Shown here: one piece after another, positions 39,833-48,081 of the stretch
How the letters are laid out: every line of letters starts with the position of its first letter
Numbering within the stretch: the stretch's first letter is position 1
DNA from: Methylonatrum kenyense
GTDB lineage: Bacteria > Pseudomonadota > Gammaproteobacteria > Nitrococcales > Aquisalimonadaceae
Assembly (NCBI RefSeq): GCF_023195885.1
Contig: NZ_JALPKO010000002.1
Coordinates: forward strand, 186,001 to 250,000
Length of the DNA stretch: 64,000 nucleotides
Direction of reading: 5' to 3'
Notes under the pieces: model-generated
Database searches by the model: none
Seen by the model: only the letters and a program-made list of their open reading frames with translations
What the model was told of the DNA's origin: nothing
Position numbers and translations under genes: made by a program

Positions 39833-40825
39833 ATGGATTCTTTCAAGGCTTTGCGCTGTCACGCGGCGGACAAGACTGTCGATGCCCGGATCGAGCAGAT
39901 GCCGGTCGATGAGCTCAGTGAGGGTAGCGTACTGATCCGTGCTGCCTGGTCAGGTATCAACTTCAAGGACGCACTGGCGGTGACGGGTGCCGGCAAGATC
40001 ATGCGTTCGATGCCGATGAATGCCGGCATCGATGTGGCCGGGACTGTCGAGACCTCCGAGGACCCGCGATTCCGACCGGGTGAGCCGGTTCTTGTCACCG
40101 GCTGCGGTCTCGGCGAGGCCCGTGACGGCGGTTTCGCTGAATTCACTCGCGTGCCGGCCGACAGCGTCGTACCCATTCCCGACGGCTGGGACGCCCGCCA
40201 GGTCATGGCCATCGGTACCGCCGGCTTCACCGCGGCAATGGCGCTGGTGCGTATGGAGCAGAACGGCCAGCATCCGGACCTGGGGCCAATCCTGGTCAAC
40301 GGGGCCAGCGGCGGTGTCGGCAGCTATGCAATCCGGTTGTTCCATCGCGCCGGCTACCAGGTGACCGCGCTGACCGGCAAGGCCAATGCGGCCGATTATC
40401 TCCGGGGGCTTGGTGCCAGCGACGTCCTGCTGACGGCGGATCAGGATCTCGGCAAGCGGCCGCTGGAAAGGGCCCTTTGGGGCGGTGCGGTGGACAGCCT
40501 GGGTGGCGAACAGCTCACCTGGCTGACCCGCACCGTGCAGCCCTGGGGCAATATCGGCGCCGTCGGCCTTGCCGCTGGCATCGAACTGAATACGACGGTG
40601 ATGCCGTTCATCCTGCGCGGCGTGAGCCTGCTGGGTATCAATTCGGTGGAATGCGCGCGCGACCTGCGGCTTGCAGTCTGGCGCCGGGTCGAGGAACTGT
40701 TGGAGCCGGCGGACGTGGAGAGCGTGGTCACCGACGAGGTCGGACTGGATGGCGTGCTGCCGGCTGCCCAGGAATTGCTGGAACGCAAGCGTCGGGGCCG
40801 CACCCTGGTGAGGATCGCATCATGA
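39833..40825 (+). CDS. acuI: YhdH/AcuI-family NADPH-dependent acrylyl-CoA reductase-like protein
   Basis: The 330-residue medium-chain reductase has the YhdH/AcuI signatures [40 protein letters not shown], and the NADP-binding [15 protein letters not shown]. Characterised AcuI enzymes reduce acrylyl-CoA to propionyl-CoA. Its stop overlaps the prpB ATG by four bases, so the product is made together with methylcitrate cycle enzymes, consistent with supplying them with propionyl-CoA. Substrate use is inferred from family and context. Confidence 0.85.
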   Translation: MDSFKALRCHAADKTVDARIEQMPVDELSEGSVLIRAAWSGINFKDALAVTGAGKIMRSMPMNAGIDVAGTVETSEDPRFRPGEPVLVTGCGLGEARDGGFAEFTRVPADSVVPIPDGWDARQVMAIGTAGFTAAMALVRMEQNGQHPDLGPILVNGASGGVGSYAIRLFHRAGYQVTALTGKANAADYLRGLGASDVLLTADQDLGKRPLERALWGGAVDSLGGEQLTWLTRTVQPWGNIGAVGLAAGIELNTTVMPFILRGVSLLGINSVECARDLRLAVWRRVEELLEPADVESVVTDEVGLDGVLPAAQELLERKRRGRTLVRIAS

Positions 40826-41721
40826 CGTCAGGCAACCCGCCCAGTGCCGGACGTCGCTTCCGGGACGCCCTGGCCGAGGAAAAGCCGCTGCAGATTGCGG
40901 GCACGATAAACGCCTTTTCCGCCTTGCTCGCCGAGCGCGCGGGCTTCCGCGCCATTTACCTGTCCGGCGCCGGTGTCGCGAATGCCTCCTACGGTCTGCC
41001 GGACCTCGGGATCACGCAACTGGCGGATGTGGTGGAGGATGCCAGCCGCATCACCGGCGTCACCGACCTGCCCCTGCTGGTCGATGTGGACACCGGCTGG
41101 GGCGGCGCCTTTAACATTGCGCGCACGGTCCGGGAAATGGAGCGGGCCGGCGTGGCCGCCGTGCATCTGGAGGACCAGGTGGCCGCCAAACGCTGTGGCC
41201 ATCGACCCAACAAGGCGCTGGTTTCCTCGGATGAAATGATGGACAGGATCAAGGCTGCCGTGGATGCACGCCAGGATGAGGGTTTCGTGATCATGGCGCG
41301 GACCGATTCGCATGCCTCCGAGGGTATGCAGGCGGCCCTTGCCCGCGCCCACGCCTATGTCGAGGCCGGCGCCGACACAATCTTCGCCGAGGCGCTGCAC
41401 ACGCTGGACGAGTTCCGCAGTTTTACCGATCAGGTCTCGGTGCCGGTGCTCGCCAACATCACCGAATTCGGCCAGACGCCGATGTTCACCGTGGACGAGC
41501 TGCGTGACGCCGGCGCGGCCATGGTCCTGTATCCCCTGTCCGCCTTCCGTGCCATGAGCCGGGCCGCCGAAAGCGTGTACGGCGAGATTCGCAGCCAGGG
41601 AACCCAGGCGGGTGTGCTCGACCGCATGCAGACCCGGGCGGAACTCTACGACGTGCTGGGCTACCACGCCTACGAAGACAAATTGGACGCCCTCTTCCGG
41701 GGTGATGACACCAAGGGCTGA
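40822..41721 (+). CDS. prpB: 2-methylisocitrate lyase
   Basis: PrpB splits 2-methylisocitrate into pyruvate and succinate. The 299-residue protein has [26 protein letters not shown] (metal-binding Asp) and the catalytic KRCGH loop characteristic of the PEP mutase/isocitrate lyase superfamily. ATG 40822 overlaps the reductase stop, deciding the start. It is followed by prpC after 53 bases. Confidence 0.96.
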   Translation: MTSGNPPSAGRRFRDALAEEKPLQIAGTINAFSALLAERAGFRAIYLSGAGVANASYGLPDLGITQLADVVEDASRITGVTDLPLLVDVDTGWGGAFNIARTVREMERAGVAAVHLEDQVAAKRCGHRPNKALVSSDEMMDRIKAAVDARQDEGFVIMARTDSHASEGMQAALARAHAYVEAGADTIFAEALHTLDEFRSFTDQVSVPVLANITEFGQTPMFTVDELRDAGAAMVLYPLSAFRAMSRAAESVYGEIRSQGTQAGVLDRMQTRAELYDVLGYHAYEDKLDALFRGDDTKG

Positions 41722-41774
41722 ACGGCGATGCCAGGCGCAGGACGTCGGCATCCTGAGATGGAGCAGGAATGACC

Positions 41775-42905
41775 ATGAGCGACAAGAAACGCGCATCCAC
41801 TGCTGGCCTGCGCGGCCAGAGCGCCGGCGAGACGGCCCTATGCACCGTGGGCAAGGAAGGAACCGGCCTCACCTACTGCGGCTACGACGTCCGCGACCTG
41901 GCCGAGAACGTCAGTTTCGAGGAGTGCGCTTATCTGCTGTTCCACGGCGAACTGCCGACCCAGACGCAGCTCGACGCCTACCTCAAGCGCCTGCAGGGAA
42001 TGCGTGATCTGCCCGATCCGCTGAAGTCGGTACTGGAGCAGATTCCCGCTGATGCGCATCCGATGGACGTCATGCGCACCGGCTGCTCGATGCTGGGCAC
42101 ACTGGAAACCGAGCAGGATTTCTCCGAGCAACAGGACGTGGCCGACCGCCTGCTGGCCGTGTTCCCCAGCATCATCACCTACTGGTACCGGTATTCCCAC
42201 GACGGCGTGCGCATCGAACCGGTCACCGATGATGCCTCCATCGGCGGCCATTTTCTGCAGTTGCTGCACGGCAAGCCGGCCAGCCAGCTGCATGCCGATG
42301 TGATGAACACCTCGCTGATCCTGTATGCGGAGCACGAGTTCAATGCCTCGACCTTCACCGCCCGGGTCTGCGCCTCGACGCTGTCGGACATGCATTCCTG
42401 CATCACCGGCGCGATCGGCTCGCTGCGCGGGCCACTGCACGGCGGTGCCAACGAGGCGGCGATGGCGATGATCGAGCAGTGGTCGGACCCGGACCAGGCC
42501 GAGCGCGAGATCATGGGCATGCTGGAGCGCAAGGAGAAAATCATGGGCTTCGGTCACGCCATCTACCGCGAGTCCGATCCGCGCAATGCGGTGATCAAGG
42601 CCTGGTCGAAGAAGCTCGCCGAGGAGGTCGGTGACACCGTGTTGTATTCGGTGTCCGAGCGGGTGGAACAGGTCATGTGGCGGGAGAAGAAGCTGTTCTG
42701 CAATGCAGATTTCTTTCATGCCTCGGCCTATCACTTCATGGGCATCCCGACCAAACTGTTCACACCGATCTTTGTCATGTCGCGGCTGACCGGTTGGGCC
42801 GCGCATGTCATGGAACAGCGGGCCAAGAACCGCATCATCCGGCCGAGTGCCGACTACACCGGGCCTGAGCTGCGCAAGGTGGTACCGATCGCCGAGCGCG
42901 GCTGA
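41775..42905 (+). CDS. prpC: 2-methylcitrate synthase
   Basis: PrpC condenses propionyl-CoA and oxaloacetate. The 376-residue protein has the citrate synthase active-site elements: His in RGPLHGGANEA, His in GFGHAIYRESDPR and Asp in NADFFHASAYHFMGIP. The short form and prp context indicate methylcitrate rather than citrate synthase. ATG 41775 (MSDKK) lies six bases after AGGA; ATG 41769 touches it and is less likely. Confidence 0.95.
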   Translation: MSDKKRASTAGLRGQSAGETALCTVGKEGTGLTYCGYDVRDLAENVSFEECAYLLFHGELPTQTQLDAYLKRLQGMRDLPDPLKSVLEQIPADAHPMDVMRTGCSMLGTLETEQDFSEQQDVADRLLAVFPSIITYWYRYSHDGVRIEPVTDDASIGGHFLQLLHGKPASQLHADVMNTSLILYAEHEFNASTFTARVCASTLSDMHSCITGAIGSLRGPLHGGANEAAMAMIEQWSDPDQAEREIMGMLERKEKIMGFGHAIYRESDPRNAVIKAWSKKLAEEVGDTVLYSVSERVEQVMWREKKLFCNADFFHASAYHFMGIPTKLFTPIFVMSRLTGWAAHVMEQRAKNRIIRPSADYTGPELRKVVPIAERG

Positions 42906-42938
42906 AGTCCTCGCCGGAGCGTCGCAGGAGTTGCCGCC

Positions 42939-45563
42939 ATGGTTGATTCGATGAATCGCAAGTACCGCGAGCCGCTGCCGGGCACCGGGCTCGATTATTT
43001 CGATGTCCGCGAGGCGGTGGAGGCGATTCGCCCCGGTGCCTATGCGGGCCTGCCCTTCACTGCGCGCGTGCTTGCCGAAAACCTGGTCCGGCGCTGCTCG
43101 CCGGACCAACTGGAGGACTGCCTGCGGCAGATCGTCGAACGCCGCCGGGATCGGGACTTTCCCTGGTTCCCGGCACGCGTGGTCTGCCATGACATCCTCG
43201 GCCAGACCGCGTTTGTCGACCTGGCCGGGCTGCGCGATGCCATCGCCGCCCAGGGTGGTGACCCGGCCCAGGTGAACCCCGTGGTGCCGACCCAGCTCAT
43301 CGTCGACCATTCGCTGGCCGTCGAGCATGCCGGTTTCGAGAAGGACGCCTTCGAGAAGAACCGCGCCATCGAGGAGCGGCGGAACGCCGACCGCTTCCAT
43401 TTCATCAACTGGACCAAGCAGGCCTTCCGCAACGTCGATGTGATCCCGCCCGGCAACGGCATCATGCACCAGATCAATCTGGAGAAGATGTGCACGGTGG
43501 TGGAATCCCGCGACGGCGTGGCGTTCCCGGACACGCTGGTTGGCACCGACAGTCACACGCCGCATGTGGATGCCCTCGGCGTGCTGGCCATCGGCGTCGG
43601 CGGTCTCGAGGCCGAAAGTGTGATGCTCGGGCGGCCCAGCTACATGCGGCTGCCGGACATGGTGGGCGTGGAGCTCAGCGGTAAGCCCGCACCGGGCATT
43701 ACCTGCACCGACATCGTGCTGGCCCTGACCGAGTTCCTGCGCAAGGAGCGGGTGATCTCGGCTTATCTGGAGTTCTTCGGCGAGGGTGCTGCCGCGCTGT
43801 CGGTCGGCGACCGTGCCACGATTTCCAACATGACACCCGAGTTTGGTGCCACCGCGGCGATGTTCTCCATCGACCAGCAAACCCTGGACTACCTGAACCT
43901 GACCGGGCGTGAGCCGGAGCAGGTGCAGCTGGTGGAGACGTATGCGAAGACCGTCGGCCTCTGGTCCGATGACCTGGAGGCGGCGGAGTTCGAGCGGGTG
44001 CTGCGCTTCGACCTGTCCACCGTGGTGCGCAACATGGCCGGACCGAGCAATCCGCACAAGCGGGTGGCCACCAGCGACCTCGCCAGTGCCGGCATCGCCG
44101 GCCCGGTCGAGCAGCGCGACGACGGCCTGATGCCGGATGGTGCGGTGATCATCTCGGCGATCACCTCCTGCACCAATACCAGCAATCCGCGCAATGTCAT
44201 CGCCGCCGGACTGCTGGCACAGAAGGCCAATGCGCTCGGCATGCAGCGCAAGCCCTGGGTCAAGACGTCACTGGCGCCGGGCTCGAAGGCGGTGCAGCTC
44301 TACCTGGAGGAATCCGGTCTGCTGCCGGAACTGGAGCAGCTCGGTTTCGGCATCGTCGCTTTCGCCTGCACCACCTGCAACGGCATGAGCGGTGCGCTGG
44401 ATCCGGCCATCCAGCAGGAGATCGTCGATCGGGATCTGTATTCGGTGGCGGTGCTGTCCGGCAATCGCAATTTCGACGGCCGCATTCATCCCTACGCCAA
44501 GCAGGCCTTCCTCGCCTCGCCGGCGCTGTGCGTGGCCTATGCCATCGCCGGCACCATACGCTTCGATATCGAGAAGGATCCGCTCGGCGTCGATGCCGAC
44601 GGCAGGCCGGTGACCCTGAAGGACCTCTGGCCCAGCGATGCCGAGATCGACGCGGTGGTGGCCGAACACGTCAAGCCGGAGCATTTCCGCAGCGTCTACA
44701 CGCCGATGTTCCGTCTGCAGCCGGCGGCCGCGGCGGAGGTTTCGCCGCTCTACGAGTGGCGGCCCGAAAGCACCTATATCCGCCGCCCCCCGTACTGGGA
44801 GGGTGCGCTGGCACGGCAGCCGGCGCTGAGGGGGCTGCGTCCGCTGGCGGTGCTGGGTGACAACATCACCACCGACCATCTGTCGCCGAGCAACGCCATC
44901 CTGGCGGACAGCGCCGCCGGCGAATACCTGGCGAAGATGGGTCTGCCGGAAGAGGACTTCAATTCCTACGCCACCCATCGCGGTGATCACCTGACCGCTC
45001 AGCGGGCCACCCTGGCCAACCCGAAGCTGATCAACGAAATGGCGGTGGTCGATGGTGCCGTGAAGCAGGGTTCTCTGACCCGCCTGGAGCCGGACGGCCA
45101 GGTCATGCGCCTGTGGGACGCGATCGAAACCTACATGGAACGGAAGCAGCCGCTGATCATCATTGCCGGTGCCGACTACGGCCAGGGTTCGTCACGGGAC
45201 TGGGCTGCCAAGGGCGTTCGCCTGGCCGGGGTCGAGGCCATCGTGGCCGAGGGTTTCGAGCGCATTCACCGGACCAACCTGGTGGGCATGGGCGTGTTGC
45301 CCCTGCAGTTCGAGGGCGGCACCACGCGCAAGACACTGGCGATCGACGGCAGCGAAACCTTCGATGTGGACGGTGAGCTGGCGCCGGGCGCACGCCTGCG
45401 CCTGCGTATCCACCGCCGCGATGGCGACACCACCGAGGTCCCGGTGATCTGCCGGCTGGACACTGCCGAGGATGTCTCGATCTACGAGGCCGGCGGTGTG
45501 CTGCAGCGCTTCGCCAAGGACTTCCTGGCCGCCGAGGCCGGCGGCGAGAGTCGGAGGGCCTGA
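42939..45563 (+). CDS. acnD: Fe/S-dependent 2-methylcitrate dehydratase AcnD
   Basis: AcnD is the aconitase-like enzyme that dehydrates 2-methylcitrate in PrpD-independent pathways and needs PrpF. The 874-residue protein has aconitase motifs with cluster-ligand Cys in ITSCTNTSNPRN and FACTTCNGMSG, and the swivel-domain GADYGQGSSRDWAAKG. GCAGGAG precedes ATG 42939. Its stop overlaps the prpF ATG by one base, as expected for partners used together. Confidence 0.95.
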   Translation: MVDSMNRKYREPLPGTGLDYFDVREAVEAIRPGAYAGLPFTARVLAENLVRRCSPDQLEDCLRQIVERRRDRDFPWFPARVVCHDILGQTAFVDLAGLRDAIAAQGGDPAQVNPVVPTQLIVDHSLAVEHAGFEKDAFEKNRAIEERRNADRFHFINWTKQAFRNVDVIPPGNGIMHQINLEKMCTVVESRDGVAFPDTLVGTDSHTPHVDALGVLAIGVGGLEAESVMLGRPSYMRLPDMVGVELSGKPAPGITCTDIVLALTEFLRKERVISAYLEFFGEGAAALSVGDRATISNMTPEFGATAAMFSIDQQTLDYLNLTGREPEQVQLVETYAKTVGLWSDDLEAAEFERVLRFDLSTVVRNMAGPSNPHKRVATSDLASAGIAGPVEQRDDGLMPDGAVIISAITSCTNTSNPRNVIAAGLLAQKANALGMQRKPWVKTSLAPGSKAVQLYLEESGLLPELEQLGFGIVAFACTTCNGMSGALDPAIQQEIVDRDLYSVAVLSGNRNFDGRIHPYAKQAFLASPALCVAYAIAGTIRFDIEKDPLGVDADGRPVTLKDLWPSDAEIDAVVAEHVKPEHFRSVYTPMFRLQPAAAAEVSPLYEWRPESTYIRRPPYWEGALARQPALRGLRPLAVLGDNITTDHLSPSNAILADSAAGEYLAKMGLPEEDFNSYATHRGDHLTAQRATLANPKLINEMAVVDGAVKQGSLTRLEPDGQVMRLWDAIETYMERKQPLIIIAGADYGQGSSRDWAAKGVRLAGVEAIVAEGFERIHRTNLVGMGVLPLQFEGGTTRKTLAIDGSETFDVDGELAPGARLRLRIHRRDGDTTEVPVICRLDTAEDVSIYEAGGVLQRFAKDFLAAEAGGESRRA

Positions 45564-46753
45564 TGGCGGCGGCACCCCAGGTCCGCATTCCGGCCACCTA
45601 CATGCGTGGCGGCACCAGCAAGGGCGTATTCTTCCGTCTGCAGGATCTGCCCGAGGCGGCGCAGCAAGCCGGTCCGGCGCGGGACGCCCTGCTGCTGCGG
45701 GTGATTGGCAGCCCCGACCCCTACGCCAAGCACACCGATGGCATGGGTGGCGCCACCTCCAGCACCAGCAAGACCGTGATCCTGTCGAAGAGCGAGCGTC
45801 CCGACCACGACGTGGACTACCTGTTCGGCCAGGTGGCCATCGACCGGCCGGTGGTCGACTGGAGCGGCAATTGCGGCAATCTGTCGGCGGCAGTTGGTCC
45901 GTTCGCTATTGCCGGCGGGCTGGTCGATCCGGACCGGATCCCCGACAACGGCGTGGCCGAAATCCGTATCTGGCAGGCGAATATCGGCAAGACCCTGATC
46001 AACCGGGTGCCGATCAGCGACGGCCGGGTGCAGGAAACCGGCGACTTCGAACTGGATGGCGTGACCTTTCCCGCTGCCGAAATCCCAGTGGTGTTCATGG
46101 ATCCCGCCGATGGCGAGGGGGCCTTGTTCCCCACCGGGGCAACCGTCGACACGCTGGACGTGCCGGGCTTCGGCCGGCTCGAGGCGACGCTGATCAACGC
46201 CGGCATCCCGACAGCCTTCGTGCGGGCCGCCGACCTGGGTTTCAGCGGCACCGAACTGCAGGAGGCGATCAACGGCAACGCCCGCTCACTGGATCGCCTG
46301 GAAGGCATCCGCCAGACCGCTTCGATCCGCATGGGGCTGGCGGACAGCCCGGAGGCCGCCGCCAACCGACAGCACACGCCGAAAGTGGCCTTCATCGCGC
46401 CACCGGCCGACTACAGCGCATCGAGCGGCACGCTGATCCACGCCACCGACATTGATCTGCTGGTCCGGGCCGTGTCCATGGGCAAGCTGCACCACGCGAT
46501 GATGGGCACCGCCGCCGTGGCCATCGCCACCGCCGCCGCCGTTCCCGGCACGCTCGTCAATCAGGCCGCCGGTGGTGGCGAACGAAAGTCGGTCCATTTC
46601 GGCCACCCGTCCGGCACCCTGCGCGTCGGTGCCGAAGCGGCCGAAGCCGATGGCCAGTGGACCGTCAGGCAGGCCACGATGAGCCGCAGCGCCCGAATCC
46701 TGATGGAAGGCTGGGTACGGGTGCCCCCGGAAACCCTTGTTGGCCCATATTAA
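45563..46753 (+). CDS. prpF: AcnD-accessory isomerase PrpF
   Basis: PrpF is a diaminopimelate-epimerase-fold isomerase that acts on the AcnD product (2-methylaconitate cis-trans isomerisation). The 396-residue protein has PATYMRGGTSKGVFFR at its N-terminus, GGATSSTSKTVILS, WSGNCGNLSAAVGPFAI with an active-site Cys and the C-terminal GHPSGTLRVG. In Pseudomonas-type clusters prpD follows directly; here prpD is 9.5 kb downstream beyond the defence block. The gene itself looks complete. Confidence 0.95.
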   Translation: MAAAPQVRIPATYMRGGTSKGVFFRLQDLPEAAQQAGPARDALLLRVIGSPDPYAKHTDGMGGATSSTSKTVILSKSERPDHDVDYLFGQVAIDRPVVDWSGNCGNLSAAVGPFAIAGGLVDPDRIPDNGVAEIRIWQANIGKTLINRVPISDGRVQETGDFELDGVTFPAAEIPVVFMDPADGEGALFPTGATVDTLDVPGFGRLEATLINAGIPTAFVRAADLGFSGTELQEAINGNARSLDRLEGIRQTASIRMGLADSPEAAANRQHTPKVAFIAPPADYSASSGTLIHATDIDLLVRAVSMGKLHHAMMGTAAVAIATAAAVPGTLVNQAAGGGERKSVHFGHPSGTLRVGAEAAEADGQWTVRQATMSRSARILMEGWVRVPPETLVGPY

Positions 46754-46837
46754 AGGCTGGAACCCCTCCGCACGTATTTGCGATCCTTAGTAAAGCAATG
46801 CTTTACTAAGGATCGCTTTCTCGCCCATATAAAAGCC
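46743..46837 (+). repeat. Direct repeats flanking the palindrome between prpF and fic
   Basis: GCCCATATTAAAGGC at 46743-46757 (it contains the prpF stop) and GCCCATATAAAAGCC at 46823-46837 are near-identical and bracket the palindrome. They may mark a small insertion or duplicated regulator half-sites. Confidence 0.4.
46780..46816. promoter_or_regulatory. Perfect 18-bp-arm palindrome upstream of fic, probable operator
   Basis: GCGATCCTTAGTAAAGCA (46780-46797), a single A, and the exact complement (46799-46816) form a 37-base palindrome 31 bases before the fic ATG. The stem is AT-rich at its centre (TTAGTAAAG/CTTTACTAA), and no T-run follows, which fits a protein-binding site better than a terminator. 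The Fic protein has a C-terminal winged helix that could bind it. Confidence 0.6.
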
Positions 46838-46847
46838 AGGGTTTGCC

Positions 46848-48005
46848 ATGCAGGAGTCGGCTTCGGCGCAGCGCGCAGGACGGTACATTCGGCAGCCGAC
46901 CGGCTACCGGGCTTTTCATCCGGCCCCGCTTCCGCCTGATCCGCCCATCCGTCTGGATGGAGAGATCCAGTTTTGCCTGTCCCAGGCGGATCGTGCCTTG
47001 GGTCGCCTGGACGGCTCGATACTCACCTTGCCGCATCCCGACTTGTTCGTGGCGATGTATGTCCGCCAGGAAGCCGTGTTGTCGAGCCAGATCGAAGGCA
47101 CGCAGAGTTCATTGCAGGATCTGCTGGCGGCTGAAGCGAAAATTCTCTCCCGGGATGGCTCCTCCGACGTCAACGAAGTCGTCAATTACGTCCGGGCCAT
47201 GAATTATGGCCTTGAGCGGCTAAAGTCATTGCCGGTTTCGGTGCGTTTGATTCGGGAAATCCACGCCGAGTTGATGCACGGTGTGCGAGGCCATCATCTG
47301 ACTCCGGGGGAGCCGCGAATCACACAGAACTGGATCGGTTCTGCGGGATGCACGCTGTCCGAGGCCACGTATGTACCCCCACCGCCCCAGGAACTCCCCC
47401 GCCTGCTCGGCGAACTGGAGACGTTCCTGCACGCCGACTCAGCTCTGCCGCTGCTTGTGCGAATCGGGCTCGCCCATGCCCAGTTCGAAACCATTCACCC
47501 GTTTCTTGACGGCAATGGCAGAGTCGGCCGGCTGCTGATCACATTCCTGCTCTGCGAGAAACAAGCATTGATCAAGCCAGTGTTGTATCTGTCGCATTAT
47601 TTCAAACGGCACCGTCAGGAATACTACGATCGCTTGCAGGCTGTCAGGGACCGCGGCGATTGGGAGCAATGGCTGGCCTTCTTCCTCCGTGGAGTCACCG
47701 AAGTCAGTCAACAGGCCACGGAAACGGCGCGACAGATTCTGTTACTGCGCGAAGCGCACAGGGATCTGATTACCGCGCATTTCGGACGTGCCGCGGCCAA
47801 TGGGCACAAAGTGCTGGAATACCTGTTTGATCATCCCATTGTGTCGGTCAATGAGATACAGGCGTTAATCGGCACGACGTATCCCTCGGCGAATAATCTC
47901 GTCCAGGAGCTGGAAAAGCATCGGGTCCTTCGGGAAGTCACCGGTAGAAAGCGTCACCGGCGTTTTGCCTACCGGGATTACACGAACCTGTTCTCTGATT
48001 CCTGA
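46848..48005 (+). CDS. Fic-family AMP-transferase with C-terminal winged helix
   Basis: The 385-residue protein has the full Fic motif HPFLDGNGRVGR (about residues 216-227), where the His is catalytic and GNGR binds ATP phosphates. A class II inhibitory helix, SSQIEG at residues 79-84 with the Glu83 that blocks ATP gamma-phosphate, lies in the N-terminal Fic_N domain. Residues about 310-375 (VNEIQALIGTTYPSANNLVQ) form a winged helix. Such proteins AMPylate targets and may autoregulate. It is the first gene of the block inserted after prpF, 76 bases before mod. Confidence 0.9.
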   Translation: MQESASAQRAGRYIRQPTGYRAFHPAPLPPDPPIRLDGEIQFCLSQADRALGRLDGSILTLPHPDLFVAMYVRQEAVLSSQIEGTQSSLQDLLAAEAKILSRDGSSDVNEVVNYVRAMNYGLERLKSLPVSVRLIREIHAELMHGVRGHHLTPGEPRITQNWIGSAGCTLSEATYVPPPPQELPRLLGELETFLHADSALPLLVRIGLAHAQFETIHPFLDGNGRVGRLLITFLLCEKQALIKPVLYLSHYFKRHRQEYYDRLQAVRDRGDWEQWLAFFLRGVTEVSQQATETARQILLLREAHRDLITAHFGRAAANGHKVLEYLFDHPIVSVNEIQALIGTTYPSANNLVQELEKHRVLREVTGRKRHRRFAYRDYTNLFSDS

Positions 48006-48081
48006 CGTTTTATGGCGCACCGACGTGAGAATACTCTTGAAATGCCGCAAAGCAGTGCGATTTGAATAACAGGGTAGCAAC

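Noticed and set aside
41838-44057. 739-codon open frame on the minus strand opposite prpC and acnD
   Set aside because: It spans two well-supported plus-strand genes and their gap, with antisense-type composition.
46780-46816. Rho-independent terminator for prpF
   Set aside because: The palindrome has an AT-rich core, virtually no loop and only TTTC after it; an operator is more likely, though a terminating effect cannot be excluded.
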